Assembly (NCBI GenBank): GCA_963971285.1 | Contig: OZ020244.1 | Span: 5,208,001 to 5,272,000 of the forward strand | From: Astropecten irregularis | Lineage: Eukaryota; Echinodermata; Asteroidea; Paxillosida; Astropectinidae | DNA length: 64,000 nt | Direction of reading: 5' to 3' | Shown: positions 1-11,400 of the stretch, in pieces | Layout of the letters: every line of letters begins with the position of its first letter | How positions within the stretch are numbered: the stretch's first letter is position 1 | The notes under the pieces: model-generated | Told to the model about the DNA's origin: nothing | The model's input: the letters and a program-made list of their open reading frames with translations, nothing else | The model's database searches: none | Position numbers and translations under genes: made by a program

Positions 1-214
1 TCTTTTGATGACAGGTTTTTTTTTTGTTTTTTTTTTTACTTTTTGTCATCCCTTTTTGTATTTTTTATTCTTATAATGTTTTTAAGATATAAATGAATGA
101 ATGAATAAATAAATAGGCCTAAATAAATAGTTAAATTCACGCAATTTGGCGAGACTACGTACTCGTTTTGCTGCAACAAAATTACTAGACGTTTTTGCGT
201 GCATTTTCCCATAG

Positions 215-372
215 GGACCGAGTTGGTCACGGACCGAGTTGGTCATGGACCGAGTTGGTTACGGACCGAGTTGGTTATAGACCGAGTTGGTCATGGACCG
301 AGTTGGTTACGGACCGAGTTGGTCACGGACGGAGTTGACTCGGACCGAGTTGGTTACGGACCGAGTTGACCT
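215..372. repeat. 16-bp tandem repeat (GGACCGAGTTGGTYAY)
   Basis: About ten head-to-tail copies of a 16-bp unit, GGACCGAGTTGGT followed by CAC, CAT or TAC. One copy is changed to GACGGAGTTGACTC. The unit length is not a multiple of three and nothing suggests coding. Confidence 0.9.
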
Positions 373-436
373 GAAACCCATACAGGCCTATTGGCAGGAT
401 TGAGTGTTGATGACCATGGGCCAATTTCACGATTTC

Positions 437-505
437 AAGTCAACTCGCCCCCTGGCCGACTCGCCCCTTACCAACTCGCCCCCTTACCAACTTGCCCCTA
501 CTTCT
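437..505. repeat. Short tandem array complementary to the 215-372 repeat
   Basis: Four to five 14-16-bp units of the form ACCAACTCGCCCCTT. The core ACCAACTCG is the reverse complement of the CGAGTTGGT core of the array ~70 bp upstream, so the two arrays can pair as a loose foldback. Confidence 0.7.
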
Positions 506-608
506 AGATTTAGAAGGCTACTCCGTGAGCCTTCTAAGTTCTAGCACTCTTACTTAGTCTTACTTTTCGGGGTGCTGTAATGCTATGGCATGGTATGAAT
601 TTTGATAG

Positions 609-662
609 TCCGAGTAACTTGGACCCTAAAAATCGCCTTTTTTAACATTTGGACATGATCTG
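609..662 (+). repeat. Family C terminal fragment, split by a Harbinger-like insertion
   Basis: The terminus (GAGTAACTTGGACCCTA, then a segment ending ACATGATCTG) matches the left end of the full family C foldback at 59350. The matching sequence resumes at 3007 (CTGGCGATAGTAGGGTCC) after the element at 663-3006. At 59390-59420 the two halves are contiguous, so that copy shows the empty site. Confidence 0.85.
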
Positions 663-3006
663 GGGCCAATTTCATGGCGCTGCTAAGCACGCGTTTTTTG
701 CTAACCGACCGCCCCTTAGCAAATTTTCCATTTCACGGCGACCGTAAGCAGACGTTTTTTGCTTAAAGCACTTAGCAAGCCTTTTGGCATGCTAAGTGGT
801 GGTATTTTGTGCTAAGATCCGCCATCTTGGTTCGTCGCGTAAAAAAACCACAATGTAAATATGGTATTTGGACATATAAAACGACGTGAACGACGTCGAA
901 ATCCCCCACGACGAATATTCCGTGATCGGGAAAACCCGTTGAGGTGTTTACAGAGAGGAAAATGTGGGCATGTTTGAATAAAAAAGTGGCCGTAATGTTA
1001 TCCGGAATTCACAGACCGAACGTACGTTGAATGGCCGGCTCTGCACCCTATAGCCTAACGTTAGGCTTACTACTAAAAAGTACTACTAACGTTAGTACTA
1101 CTAGTACTACTAGGCCTAGTACTAACTTGTTACTTGTTAGTACTACTTTCGTATTTTGCAATATTGTGGTATTACTATTAATATTATTAGGCCTTTCTAG
1201 GGACACAGACCATAACTTTATAAGAATAGTCCTTCCATGTATCCACGGCATAGAGGACTATTGATAGAAGTAGAACCGTGACGGGCCATCACTATGATCC
1301 AATGATCGGCAATGACAGAAAACAAATCATTTTCCCCGATCCCCAAGTCCAAGATGTGGGAAGCGCTGAGGAAAACAGGGTTTCCATTTACTGAGTGACT
1401 GGCAATGACAAGAATCAAGCAAATTAGGCCTAGCCATTTCTTTAAAAACTTTGTAACTTGGGCACGCTGGCGTTAGCTCCCGGCAAGGAAATTATAGGCC
1501 TATGAACTTTTTTCCAATTTTGGAATTGAATAGTGTTTTTTTTGTTTTTATCTAGGCCTAACGAGTCGTTAGGCCCTATCTAACGTTAAACTTTTTACAT
1601 TTTACTCACGATACATTCAAAAGCAGCACTTGTAGTTTGTAGTTTAGTTGGAAAAGTACATGGACGGACAGCAGTCAAAATAATTCTAATAACATTATAG
1701 GCCTATTGTACAATGTGTACAAACGTAGAAATAAAATCTCACGGTGGACAAGTCATGTCGAGCTCAATTACTTCATGCAAAAGTGACTAGACTGCAGCAG
1801 TAGTGAAGCAAAAAAATGTACTGCATACAGTACATGCACAAAATTATGTTTGTATCAAATTGATAAATTGTATCAATTTTTTCTATGGGTCGAACATAGG
1901 TCACCACCGCATAATGTTTACAAACAAACACTGACAGTACCGCACCGAGTGTGAAAGAAAAAAGATAGAACTTTCATTACTGGAACTTCATTTAACCAAA
2001 ATTTAAAATAAGGGCGCCCCTTTTTAATACTCGGTGGTTCTCATTTCCGACCGACCCATATTTTGGGCGCCGACCCTGTCAGAATGGCATAATTTAAAAA
2101 AATATATATATAAAAAAAAAGAATTCCCAGAATTTCTGGAGACAACATTTTTCTCCAAAAATTCTGGGAATTCTTTTTTTTTGCCAATAGGCCTACAATT
2201 TGATACTTTGTATCACTGAAATAATACAAAAATATTCAAACGCGATTACAGTGAATGCAATGAACATCATTTTCTTTAGGTTTTTGTGTATTCAGCCAGG
2301 TTTTTTTCCATCAAACTTTTCTTTCTTTTTTCAACCGACCGACCCTCCCTCAAGGTGAACAAGAAATGAGAACCAAATTTATAAAAAGTGGCGCCCTAAT
2401 CATATAAAAGAAATCGTTTATTCCACTTCGGCCCAACGAAGATGAAACCGCCTATTCAAATGTAATAAAATATAATATGTATAATGGGGAATATTTCAGA
2501 GGTCGACGTAGGCCATAAGTCAAATAGGGTATAGTAATTCGTCCTATGTTAACAACTATGACAATTTCAGATTCATGCATTTACAGCCTCCCTACCTCTC
2601 CCTCAATTAGCTGCAAATTTACGTTTGTCAGCTTTGAACCTTTGGGAGGACATTACATGATGTCCGTATTACATGCTTTTCTAATACGTATTTTGTGGCC
2701 AAAGCAATATATCTATCGCCGATGAAAACAGCGAGGATTTGTGTTTGATTTCTTCATTGGCATGGCCATTATTGTCACGGTGATGAGATAGCAGACGACT
2801 CTCACTGAGAATCTCACGTAGCAGACGATAACGACCAAAAGTTGTACTAAAACAACGTTTTAAGATGCGCGCGCATACATTTCCTGTGCTAAGCATAGCA
2901 GGCGTGTAACGGTCGCCGTGAAATACGCTTGCGCCTTAGCAAATTTTTCTGCTATGCTAAGCACGAGAATTTGCTTACTGCTTAAGCAACGCCGTGAAAT
3001 TGGCCC
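663..3006. mobile_element. Family B element, PIF/Harbinger-like, non-autonomous (2.3 kb)
   Basis: The ends are a perfect 12-bp inverted repeat (GGGCCAATTTCA) followed by subterminal TGCTAAGCAC-like inverted motifs. A 3-bp CTG is duplicated at 660-662 and 3007-3009, confirmed by the empty site in family C. CWG duplications and GGG-starting ends are typical of PIF/Harbinger elements; the superfamily is inferred. I see no transposase: the longest internal frames are ~110 codons and unrecognisable. A family F element is nested at 2012-2396. The 1030-1200 stretch is rich in ACTACTAGTA and AGGCCTA words. Confidence 0.8.
2012..2396. mobile_element. Family F MITE, copy 1 (TAA duplication)
   Basis: The ends are GGGCGCCCCTTTTT-like inverted repeats with TAA duplicated at 2009-2011 and 2397-2399. 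The middle holds a smaller hairpin built from an AGAATTCCCAGAATTT motif and its complement. A second copy lies in the opposite orientation at 21799-22185. The TWA duplication suggests PIF/Harbinger (inference). Confidence 0.85.
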
Positions 3007-3023
3007 CTGGCGATAGTAGGGTC

Positions 3024-3494
3024 CAAGTAGGTACGTTACAATCCATGCACTGTGAGTAGGCCAGAAATATCCACTGTGCTTGCGCGGGCTTGTAGCCCTA
3101 CTGGGGGATTGCCCTACAAATGTGGCATTTTGAATGGTTGCCGGGGGGGAATTTTTTCCTACCTCATCGATATCGTGTAGTTGGAGACTCATTCTTAATT
3201 CCTGTGAAAAAAAAAATGGGATCCGTAGCTCCTTGCGATCGTGCGATCAACTTGAATTATTGGGTCACATTCAACCCTCTCCTACTCATAGATCAAATGT
3301 TCATACCATTTTGAAAGGTATACATACTGATAAAGTGACATTTCAACTACCTTGTGGTGAAATTTGGGTGGAATCTGACGATGAGAAATGTGACTTTTTT
3401 GACCAGGAATGTCATGATGCTGCGCGTTGTTGTTGCATATTGGTGCCCCTGCCCATATTGAATTTATGTAATTAACCACTAGAATTATAATTAG
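3024..3494. other. Unassigned stretch
   Basis: No repeat family shared with the rest of the window was recognised. A 113-codon frame on the + strand (3134-3475) contains an acidic, Cys-rich tail, but it has no recognisable domain and may be chance. Confidence 0.4.
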
Positions 3495-4764
3495 CTGTTC
3501 CGACATTTCGGATGTCGGAACAGGTTTAGTTTTTGCTTAGATTTTTATTATTATTATTATTATTATTATTCTTTATCACCCTCTAAGCTTGTTAACAGCT
3601 TATCTCTTCTTAGCTTCTTCTGATCAGCTTAGATGAGGTATCATATGAAAGCTTATAAGCTAAGGATCATACTGGCACTGAGTTGTAAAAATTCTTCATT
3701 AATTAGGCACGTGACAGCTCATTTGCATATTTAATTAGTCAATTTTGTTAGCAGCGTATCTCGAGAACCCAAAATGCTATGAAAATAATTCTTTTTCCAA
3801 AAGCTTTGTTACGTCTTGTACTTGTGCATGCTACCACGAAAATGGCCGTGACGTCACCATGACGTCATAAAATTGGCTGTTTTTAAGCCCTATGTCAGAG
3901 CATAGGCCTATTATGTGTGTGTAGTGTGTACACGTACATGTACATGTACTGTATTACTGTATACAGTTAACCCCATTTGCAGCTGGGATTGTTTATTTCA
4001 AATGATCAGAGTCTGAGGAATGTGCTGTTATGTAAGAGGTAGGCCAGCAAGTGCATGACCATGCACTGTTGCCACGGTAACAAGGTGTGTTAGTATTCGC
4101 ATGAAAGCACATGTAGTACGATGTTGAAAGTACTGTCAAGTTCATCGTCTAGAGGATGTGTTATGAGGCTCACTTTCTGACCCAAGTTTATATGCTTATT
4201 TCTTTTGATTATTTAGTCAGTTCGTGGTTAGTTTGATATTATGGAAATGACCATGACGTCATCATGACGTCATCAAAAATGCTGATTTTATTATTAGCAG
4301 CATATCTCAAGAACGGTAAGTGCTACGGTAATGATTCTTTTTGTAAAAGCTTTGTTATATCATGTAGTTGTGCATGCTGCCCCGAAATTTTCAGTGACGT
4401 CATCATGACGTCATTAAAAAAGGTAATTTTTGGTTTATAGAAGTAAATCTCGAGAACGGTAAGTGCTACGGTATTGGTTCTTTTTATAAAAGCTTTGTTA
4501 GACCCTGTAGATTTGCACGCTGTTGTGAAATTAACTGTGACGTCATTATGATGTCATCAAAAGGCATAATTTATGTTTGCAGCATATCTTGAGAATGACA
4601 AAAGCTATGGTAATGATTCTTTTCACAAAAGCTTTTTTAGAAACTTTAGATGCACGCTGCTTTGAGAATGACCGTGACGTCATGATGACGTCATCGGAGC
4701 TTATAAAGCTGATCAAATAAGTCGGAACAGCTCCGTGTTCGTCCACGAACACTTAAATGTCTAG
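3495..4764 (+). mobile_element. Helentron-like (HINE-type) non-autonomous element, copy alpha
   Basis: A 12-bp perfect hairpin with a TTCGG loop starts the element at 3495-3523 (arm CTGTTCCGACAT). The same motif returns inverted near the other end (GTCGGAACAG, 4721-4730). It is followed by a second hairpin (GTGTTCG/CGAACAC, loop TCCA, 4735-4752), eight bases, then CTAG (4761-4764) and T-rich flank. Between them lie a TTA microsatellite and ~140-bp degenerate tandem units carrying paired TGACGTCA sites. Subterminal inverted repeats, internal tandem units and a 3' hairpin before CTAG are the architecture of Helitron/Helentron-derived elements. Assignment is by structure only; no Rep/helicase frame is present. 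Confidence 0.6.
3849..4693. promoter_or_regulatory. Reiterated pairs of CRE palindromes (TGACGTCA)
   Basis: Nine perfect TGACGTCA octamers lie in ~845 bp at about 3849, 3860, 4254, 4265, 4395, 4406, 4538, 4675 and 4686; the partner of the 4538 site is TGATGTCA. Within a pair the sites start 11 bp apart, about one helical turn. Pairs recur every ~137-143 bp, with a 405-bp first step. TGACGTCA is the full cAMP-response element bound by CREB/ATF factors. The array belongs to the repeat unit of the surrounding element, so any regulatory role is speculative. Confidence 0.55.
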
Positions 4765-5126
4765 TTTATCTAATTAATCTTGGATAATTAATATCAATTT
4801 AAATCATGTATTTGAACCAGAATACTTCAATCTAATGTTGGAAAAGATTTCATGCATTTATTTTAATCCCAAAAATATTTATGGACATAATTGTACAAAA
4901 TTATCCCTCCTCCAGTCCTCGATCACAACTTTTTTTTCAATGTAATGCAAAACCATAGGGACCAAATATGCAAATTTTGGATCATGAAAATGGATGTAAC
5001 TTCCTTCAAACTAATGGTATGGAAGTGAGTGAGGTATCAAATGAAAGGTATTCTCATGCTTTTTCAGATGATATACATTGCAGGTTCATATCTATGATAT
5101 CTAAAAATTTTGTAACATCCCTAGTC
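4765..5126. other. AT-rich stretch with nothing recognised
   Basis: No coding potential and no copy of a repeat seen elsewhere in the window. Confidence 0.4.
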
Positions 5127-5619
5127 CAAGTACCTTGTGTGTAAATGAGTGGCAAGAGCTCCTTTTTGCCTCTAGTACCCTGAGTCAAAATCCTGTGATT
5201 TCACCTCCAAAACGAGCCTAATAATAATATCTCATGCAGCCAGCTATGGACCAAGGGAGAATTGGAGATTCCAATAATGACAAGGTTTACTTACATTTTT
5301 TTAAGAAAAGATAATTTTTTCCCTAAAAATGGGCACAGAGACCTTAAATTGCATTTCACAGCTGCCATCTTGTGTAATTAAATGGGTAATCCTGGGTTTT
5401 AGGTGCCTAAATTACGTACATGAAAAATGGTTTCTAACTTCAGCCAACTCATCCCCCAGTGTAGTACACTGTCATACATGTCATATGGAGTGCAAAAAAT
5501 GACAAAATTAATTTGATTGTCAGGTTGGGGTTTAAATAATAAATGTTGTCAAAGGTCACAATAAGCTTTTAAAAATCTCCGAATATTTCAATAACCGACG
5601 ACCATATTTTCACTAAACT

Positions 5620-5985
5620 TGCAGGGTGTGTCTATAGATCAGCGCGGAGTGACGTCATTCCAACTCGCTGACCTTGGAGCCGATGAAAACAAAGCATTAA
5701 GTTGTACAGGTTTTAAGACAAAAAGCTGCCAGAATTGTTTAATCTTAGTATACGGTACATGTACATCAAAGAAGGATTATTGTCTGGGGGAAAAACTATG
5801 ACTTGACCATGAAAGTCGTGTAGAACACGATTTCTGCTTCTTGACAAAAATATTCGGAAAACAATTCTCGACGACGGACGGTTTGTGCGTGATTTGTCCG
5901 TAGCTTGCGCCATCTACACGTTAGTTTTCATCGGTTGTCAAGTTAAGATATTGAAAGTACCCGGATGTCCGCGCTGATATATATC
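5620..5985. repeat. Family E foldback, copy 1
   Basis: TAGATCAGCGCGGA near 5636 recurs inverted near 5970, and GCCGATGAAAAC near 5679 recurs inverted near 5925. About 250 bp of the interior matches 60085-60370. See the finding on the shared reading frame. Confidence 0.65.
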
Positions 5986-6265
5986 TATTAAAGGGTCAGA
6001 AAGAAACGATCAAATTGACGTCATAGAGATTTCAGTGGGTAGAGCAGTGGTCATGGAGCCCCTTAATTCGAATCAAAGTACAGTGTAGGTGGGCTAATGA
6101 GGGCTTTAAGCCAGATGTGCACTGGTTGGTTGTTTTTACAGCATACATTAATTTATAAATGCTTCCATCTATATTTGTTTTGAAGATACTGACTACAAAA
6201 AAGTGATATTTAATCATGGCTTATTTCTTTTCTTTTTTTTCACCTATATACTGCTCTAACCCTAA

Positions 6266-6552
6266 CCCTCCTCAATCCTCCAAAATCCTTCTGGTAGTTT
6301 TGGAGGATTTCGGAGGATTCAGGATATAATGTCATTTTCAAGTGAGGACCACTTGAGGAGTGGCAAAGATTCAGGATAGAGACATTTTTTGAGGTAGGGC
6401 CACTGAAGGATTCTGAAGGATTCAGGATTCAGGTACCTCTCATTTTGAGTATAAGTGAGATCAGATCACTGGAGGACTGTGGGGGATTCAGGATGAACGT
6501 AGTTTTTAAAGTGTGACCATTGGAGGATTGTGGAGGATTCAGGATGGTACAC
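6266..6552. repeat. GGAGGATTCAGGAT-rich low-complexity repeat
   Basis: Five to six imperfect, irregularly spaced copies of GGAGGATTCAGGAT. Just upstream, AATCCTCCAAAATCC forms a hairpin with TTTTGGAGGATTT. Confidence 0.7.
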
Positions 6553-6700
6553 AGTAAAATGCCCCCAAGGGGTTAACTCGGGCAGCGTGAAGTTATGGCG
6601 TGTAATCCGATATTATAACAGTGTGATTAAATTACCCAAACTAGTTTATTCCCCTAAAACCCAGTAGGTACTGTATGGTGCTAGGCCTATTTATTTATTG

Positions 6701-7405
6701 ACTTTTTCGCACTTTCGAGTGCGAAAAAGTTCTTCTTTTTGTTCTGATTTTTTTTTCTTCTTCTTCAAGTCTTCTTCTCCAATGGACCATTCAATTTGTA
6801 CACGTTTTATTCTTAGCGCGACTTTAGTGCTTTTGCAAGTTAGGATCATCATCAAACTTATACCAATGAAGGACCCTTATGCAGGGATGCTCCTAAAACA
6901 ATGACGTCATGATGACGTCGTCAGGTGTCAAATTACAAGCAATTTAAATTTAATAATCAAAAACTTTAAAAATCAACAGAAAATCAACGGTTTGAGATAT
7001 GAACTTGATTCTTTTACCAAAAGTCAATGTTAGGCAAGGTCTTTCTTTTTGACATGTTACTTGACCTCTGTGACCTCTACTTCATGTCAAACAGGAAGTA
7101 GCTCCTCATTTAAAAGTGGTAAGAGCTATGATCATGATTATTTCACCAAAAGTCAATGTTAGGCAAGGTCTTTCATTGTGACAAATAACTTGACCTCGGT
7201 GACCTCTACTTCCGGTCAAACAGGAAGTAGCTCCTCATTTAAAAGTGGTAAGAGCTATGATTATGAATCTTTCACCAAGTACACAATGTTAGGCAGGGTC
7301 TTTCATTTGTGACACATTGATTGACCTGTGCGACCTCTACTTCCGGTCAAACAAGTCATTGGCGAAAAAGTCATTTGCTCTGTCAGTTGACAGACAAACC
7401 TCTAG
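6701..7405 (+). mobile_element. Helentron-like (HINE-type) non-autonomous element, copy beta
   Basis: It has the same plan as 3495-4764 with different sequence. A 13-bp hairpin with a TTCG loop (arm ACTTTTTCGCACT, 6701-6730) starts it. The motif returns inverted as GCGAAAAAGT at 7362-7371. A terminal hairpin (TCTGTCA/TGACAGA, 7379-7394) is followed by CTAG at 7402-7405. CTAG begins eight bases after the CTGTC/GACAG part of that hairpin, the same spacing as in alpha, and is followed by TTTAT. Three ~120-bp tandem units (AGTCAATGTTAGGCAAGGTC ... CAGGAAGTAGCTCCTC) fill 7010-7350. No coding capacity. Confidence 0.6.
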
Positions 7406-7567
7406 TTTATTTATTTATTCACCATATCCAACAGCGACACAATCGCCAATAATACAGGAATGGTTATTAATAAAAACAACATTAATACGTGTACAATGAA
7501 CCTTTAATAATAAAAATATAGGCCTATTTTAACCCCTCCCCTCTAAGATGTAAGGGACAGACTCCCC

Positions 7568-7672
7568 TCCCCGAAAAAGTTGCGATGATCGTAACCCTAG
7601 GTCTGACATGGGGACTGGGACCTACATGTACATGGGACCTAACCCCATGTCAGGGTTATGATCATCGCAACT
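7568..7672. mobile_element. Family Z palindromic MITE, copy 1
   Basis: The inverted ends are GTTGCGATGATCGTAACCCT at the left and the complementary GTTATGATCATCGCAAC at the right. Related sequence lies on both sides of family C at 59282-59345 and 59937-60051. Confidence 0.75.
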
Positions 7673-8352
7673 ACAGTACATCAGTACATATGTGTGTGTA
7701 CATGTATGATAATAACTGTAGGTAACTCAAAGTACTTTGGTATGGAATATTATCATTATGACCTTTGACAACATTTATTATTTACATGTAAACCCCAACC
7801 TGACAATCAAATTATTGCATTCCATATGACAGTGTACAAGTTTACACTGGGGGATGAGTTGGCTGAAGTTAAAAACCATTTTTCATGTACATAATTTAGG
7901 CACCTAAAACCCAGGATTACCATAAAATGGCCATAATACTACATGTACTACTAGTGCATAGCAGTGATGCTTTAGATGCACTGCATGCACTGAATGGTAG
8001 CCGGGTACCAGTGTACAATTTGAAAACATGGCAGCCAACTGACACTGTGCTCATGAATAGAATGTCATCTCTGTGCCCATTGTGCATGAGACATTTTAGG
8101 ATTGTTTTGGAGGTGAAATCACAGGATTTTGACTCAGGGTACAGGCAAAAAGGAGCTCTTGCCACTCATTTACACACAAGGTACATGTACTTGGACCCTA
8201 CTATCAAATGTAAAAAAAAAGGTGATTTTTAGGGTCCAAGTTACTCGGACTCGTTGCCGGACAAAAGGCAAGCGGGGACACTGCAGTAATGGCTGACAGC
8301 ATATCGTGCCGTTTAATCATTTAATCTCCATGTCTTTGTTTTGAAATTACAG

Positions 8353-8420
8353 GAATTGTGGTCTTTGCTGTAAATAGACCAGAAGCTAAGAATTCAATCA
8401 GTAAAAACCTCGTCAAATTG
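8353..8420 (+). CDS. AUH: AUH-like exon a
   Basis: The acceptor TTACAG precedes 8353 and the donor GTAAGT follows 8420. It starts with the last two bases of a split Gly codon and encodes [17 protein letters not shown] and NLVKL. This is the start of the crotonase fold and of the first, RNA-contacting helix of AUH. Confidence 0.92.
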
Positions 8421-11400
8421 GTAAGTCAATAACATTTCATTTGACCCCAAAGGGGAGTGGTACACGGACACGGGATTGCCAATTATTTTGGCTGTTTACG
8501 TGTACGTGTACGACCGATATTATTTTTTCTTTCAAACTCATCTGCCACCTGCACTTACACATGTAAAGGTAAATTTACAAATGATTGGTAAAAGCCGTAT
8601 CCACTTTGAGTGATCTCCCATGTACTGTTTCTCAGGTTGCAGCATTGCTACGAGTATCGATAAAATGATCCTTGGGATATAGCAATGGTTTCATGGCTTC
8701 TGACTGCCAAATGAACAAAGATAATTGACTATAGAGGGTGTGCAGTCACGTGATCAGGACGTCATTTTGGACGGCAACGCTGTACACATGTATAATGCAC
8801 GTACATGTACGTACAGTGTATGTGACCCACATGTGTTCGCGTAGCTTGCAAATCAACCGGACGCGTACGCAGACGCAGAAGTGCGTGCATATAATGATGC
8901 TGTCTGGTACACGCATACGCGTGCGTGCTGTCCAAAATGGCCGATAAGCTGTCAAGTGACGTCACGTGCACGCTCTCTATTTGGGACATCACCAAAGTAG
9001 GGCTTGATACATGTAGCTCAGTTGGTAGGGCTCCTGTATGCCGACGGTATTCAGGAGGTCACCGGTTCGAATCCCGCAACAGTCAATTTTTCTTTGTTCA
9101 CCTTTCAATGATTGGTAAAGGTTACAGAACAGCACTCATACTTTGCCTAATCCAACAATTATAATGACCAACATGTACATTTAAGTAACATACATGTACC
9201 TGTAAACATTTGAGCTCAATCGGTCATCTGACACATCTGAGTCACAAGAAAATTGCGAAAACCCAACTCAATTTTTCTTATAAAACGTAAAGAATGGTTT
9301 TGATCTTACCCCGAGATCAAAACTGTTCATTGTCTTTATTTTACTAATTTCTGGATAAATATACCATATTAGGTGAAAATGAAATGTTTCTGCCAGCACC
9401 ATCTTCATACCCTGAAAGTTATTTAAATCTGTGAACATTTCTGTTTGCGTATGTTACCAAACCTGTACCATGTGTGTACTGTACATTTAAAGGTAATATC
9501 ATACATATTATATGTACTTTGGTTTTTGTCAAAGAATTTCAGATTCATGGGCAAAAACACCAAGAAAGATACAGTAAAAGTCATCTTGGAAAATTTCAGT
9601 CCCATACGGTGCCAACGTTTTGAGAAAACAGTGAAAAATGCCCACTGAATTTCTTAAATCATTTCACCAATCGAATCGAATCGAATCCAATATCGCGGCG
9701 GGTACTGCAGTAAATCATGAAAATTAAATGATTTTGGATTCGATTCACCCTGCAGACCCCAGCTAGCTTGGTGGCCTAGCAGGTAAGGCATCTGCACTAG
9801 TAAGCAGGAGGTCGTGGGTTCGAATCCCACCTGAGCAAGCATGTGATTTTTTCACGTGCTCTCACAAGCACTGAGTACACAGTGCTCATCCACGTCGGTG
9901 AAGGGCAAACTTAATTTGCATATTAAATAACTTAAACGTTATGTTTCTACCATCACCATCTTTATACCCTGTAAGTTATAGGTAAATCTGTGAAATGTTT
10001 TGTTTTGGTTTCCTACCAAAGTATGATACTACATGTATTTAACACAGTTTATTCAATAGGCAAATTTATAATGTAGTTGATGTGTATTTTATTGTCCAGC
10101 TGCAAGATGCGGTATCGACAGTGAGCTTTGACAAGAATGCACGGGTTGTCATTATCAAGAGTGATGTACCGGGAATATTCTGTGCAGGTTAGATTTCAAG
10201 TCTGTCCGTTGATTTCTTTCTTTTTTCAATTTCATCAGGATTTAGTCAGTAACAACATTGGGGTGCACTAACATTAAATGCATGATAGGGTGCAGAGCAT
10301 AGAGCTATATTAAAATTACTAGTGCGCTAGCTCTGTGTACAGAGTGATGCCTGCAGGGGCCAATTTCATAAAACTGTTTAGCACAAAAATTTGCTAAGCA
10401 TGACATTTCTGTATTAATAAAAACAGGGTTAACAACCAAATTTCCACGTGTTGTGTATCACTTGTGATTGTTCTTTGGCTGTTGTTTGCTGACCATGAAT
10501 ATCAAATGGAATTTTCAATGGTGGTTTGTTTTATTGGGCAAGACATTTTTGTGCTAAGCAATTTTGTGCTTAACAGTTTTATGAAATTGGCCCCTGGGCG
10601 CATCCATGTTTGTGCACAAACCTATGGAAAGCACAACATTTTGTACGTCTGTTTGCATATCTGCATTTGTGTTCTATACAGGTGTGTTATCGAAGTCCAA
10701 TATGCCCAAAATCTGACGCACCTTGGGTAAATGCACGTTTCATTTAGCGCTGTGCGCGCACACGCTCTGCACTTTGTCATGCAATGATTGCAAGCGTCAT
10801 CAAGAAGCGCTACTGGTATCGTTCGCGCTAACTTGCGCGTTGCATATAAATTACTTGCACTCTTCGAAAGGCGTTCTGGTCAGTCAAAGTTTTCTTGTTC
10901 CAAAGACTTACATGTACACTCAAATTTAATACTCAAATACAGCATTTTAGGCAGAGAAATTGTAACGGTATGTTTATTCCATCACCATCTTTATACCCTG
11001 TAAGCATGGTATGTTATAGATAAATCTGTGGAGATTTAGGGCTGGATAGCTCAGTTGGTATTAAGAGACCCGATACAGTGTACAATATATTATTGGTGTT
11101 ATCTTTTCCAATGGGTAGGCCTATACAATGAAGGTGACAAGATGGATGCTCCTTGAATAAGGCGTATTCCAGGAATCGCAGTTTCGAATCCTGCTTCAGT
11201 AAATTGTTTTTTTTGTTCACTTTTCAATGACTTATCCTGTACAGTATTCAGGAGGTCTCCGGTTCAAATCCAGCTCCAGTCAATTTTTCTTTGTTCACTT
11301 TTCAACGACTTATCTTACAATGTATTTGTAATTTATCTACAGGAGCTGACCTGAAGCAGCGTGCTATGATGAAAGAAAGTGAAGTGGGACCATTTGTCAG

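Larger units (their letters stand above)
5127..8245. mobile_element. Family C foldback, copy 1, expanded by internal insertions
   Basis: The left arm (~5127-5570) and right arm (~7760-8245) are imperfect inverted copies. Shared blocks, in order from the ends, include AGTGGCAAGAGCTC, TGACTCAGGGTAC, AAAACCCAGGATTAC and TGACAATCAAATTA. The right arm ends with TTAGGGTCCAAGTTACTCGG as in the 59350-59926 copy; the extreme left end is missing. The loop contains family E (5620-5985), a GGATTCAGGAT-rich stretch, a Helentron-like element (6701-7405) and family Z (7568-7672). Confidence 0.75.

Noticed and set aside
1-8352. AUH first exon
   Set aside because: I looked for the segment ending one base before exon a that would encode an ELRVRHL-like stretch; nothing convincing precedes a donor, and the region is nearly all transposons.
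9740-9840. Functional tRNA-Thr gene
   Set aside because: The T arm is good, but the anticodon arm has an extra base, no acceptor stem pairs, and the same sequence recurs with a shared SINE body.
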